A DNA stretch of 64,000 nt from Lachnospiraceae bacterium (GTDB lineage: Bacteria; Bacillota; Clostridia; Lachnospirales; Lachnospiraceae), in assembly GCA_021202335.1 (NCBI GenBank), contig JAJQDE010000024.1, forward strand, positions 119,316-183,315, given 5' to 3'. The notes beneath the pieces were generated by a model. It was not told the origin of the DNA. It saw only the letters and a program-made list of their open reading frames with translations, and did no database searches. Of the stretch, positions 63,958 to 64,000 are shown one piece after another; the stretch's first letter is position 1, and each line of letters begins with the position of its first letter. The translations under genes were made by a program, and so were the position numbers.

Positions 63958-64000
63958 AAACCCCTGAAAAAAAAATTTTTATTATTTAAATATCAAAAAA

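Noticed and set aside
1..64000. tRNA or rRNA genes, CRISPR arrays, insertion sequences and prophage genes
   Set aside because: No cloverleaf with the usual T-arm sequence, no regularly spaced repeats with unique spacers, and no transposase, integrase or phage structural protein was recognised.

Overview
The window looks like chromosomal DNA of a motile, spore-lineage Firmicute, most likely a member of the Lachnospiraceae. The evidence is strong AGGAGG-type ribosome binding sites, DUF4364 and DUF1385 proteins, the rpmE-DUF1385-prmC-prfA order, spoVAD, a CsrA/FliW-linked flagellin system with sigma-28-type promoters, and secE-nusG-rplK-rplA-rplJ-rplL-rpoB-rpoC. This assignment is inferred from gene content and style, not from a database match.

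Layout. 1-7.5 kb: the 3' end of glmS, a membrane-anchored HtrA protease, then a tight three-gene run (ClpX-like AAA+ unfoldase, SAM methyltransferase, 1001-residue TPR/DUF4037/DUF4125 protein). 7.5-9.5 kb: a short leader ORF, a small helical protein, a hairpin-rich intergenic region with a G10 tract, and a large XRE regulator. 9.7-21.5 kb: housekeeping genes (trpS, spoVAD, rarA, DUF4364, malic enzyme, rho, rpmE, DUF1385, prmC, prfA, MATE transporter). 21.6-30.8 kb: a chemoreceptor split by one in-frame stop, a convergent solute-binding lipoprotein plus GGDEF/EAL protein behind a highly structured leader, a DUF5722 glycosidase-like secreted protein, a TetR regulator and a MetF-type reductase.

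30.8-44.6 kb is a late-flagellar block: flgM, flgN, two flgK paralogs, flgL, fliW, csrA, flaG, fliD, fliS, a FliT/FlgN-like chaperone, a glycosyltransferase and flagellin. A sigma-28-type promoter (TAAA-N15-ACCGATAA) precedes flgM, a similar one precedes flagellin, and a weaker candidate precedes flaG. The flagellin mRNA would have a leader of about 345 nt with several hairpins. The last hairpin shows AGGA in its loop just upstream of an AAGGAGG ribosome binding site, the arrangement expected for CsrA repression relieved by FliW. 44.7-46.6 kb holds three tandem toxin-antitoxin modules, two of them each preceded by a copy of the same 89-bp terminator-plus-promoter repeat. 46.8-50.7 kb has two more glycosyltransferases and a FliD-like protein.

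50.8-63.9 kb is the rpmG-secE-nusG-rplK-rplA / rplJ-rplL / rpoB-rpoC region with recognisable leaders (L1-type, L10-type) and a CapA-family gene inserted between rplA and rplJ. The last 100 bases are homopolymer-rich and may be an assembly edge. The best candidates for undescribed biology are the ClpX-like/methyltransferase/DUF4037-DUF4125 operon, the lipoprotein plus c-di-GMP enzyme pair with its structured leader, and the long flagellin leader.
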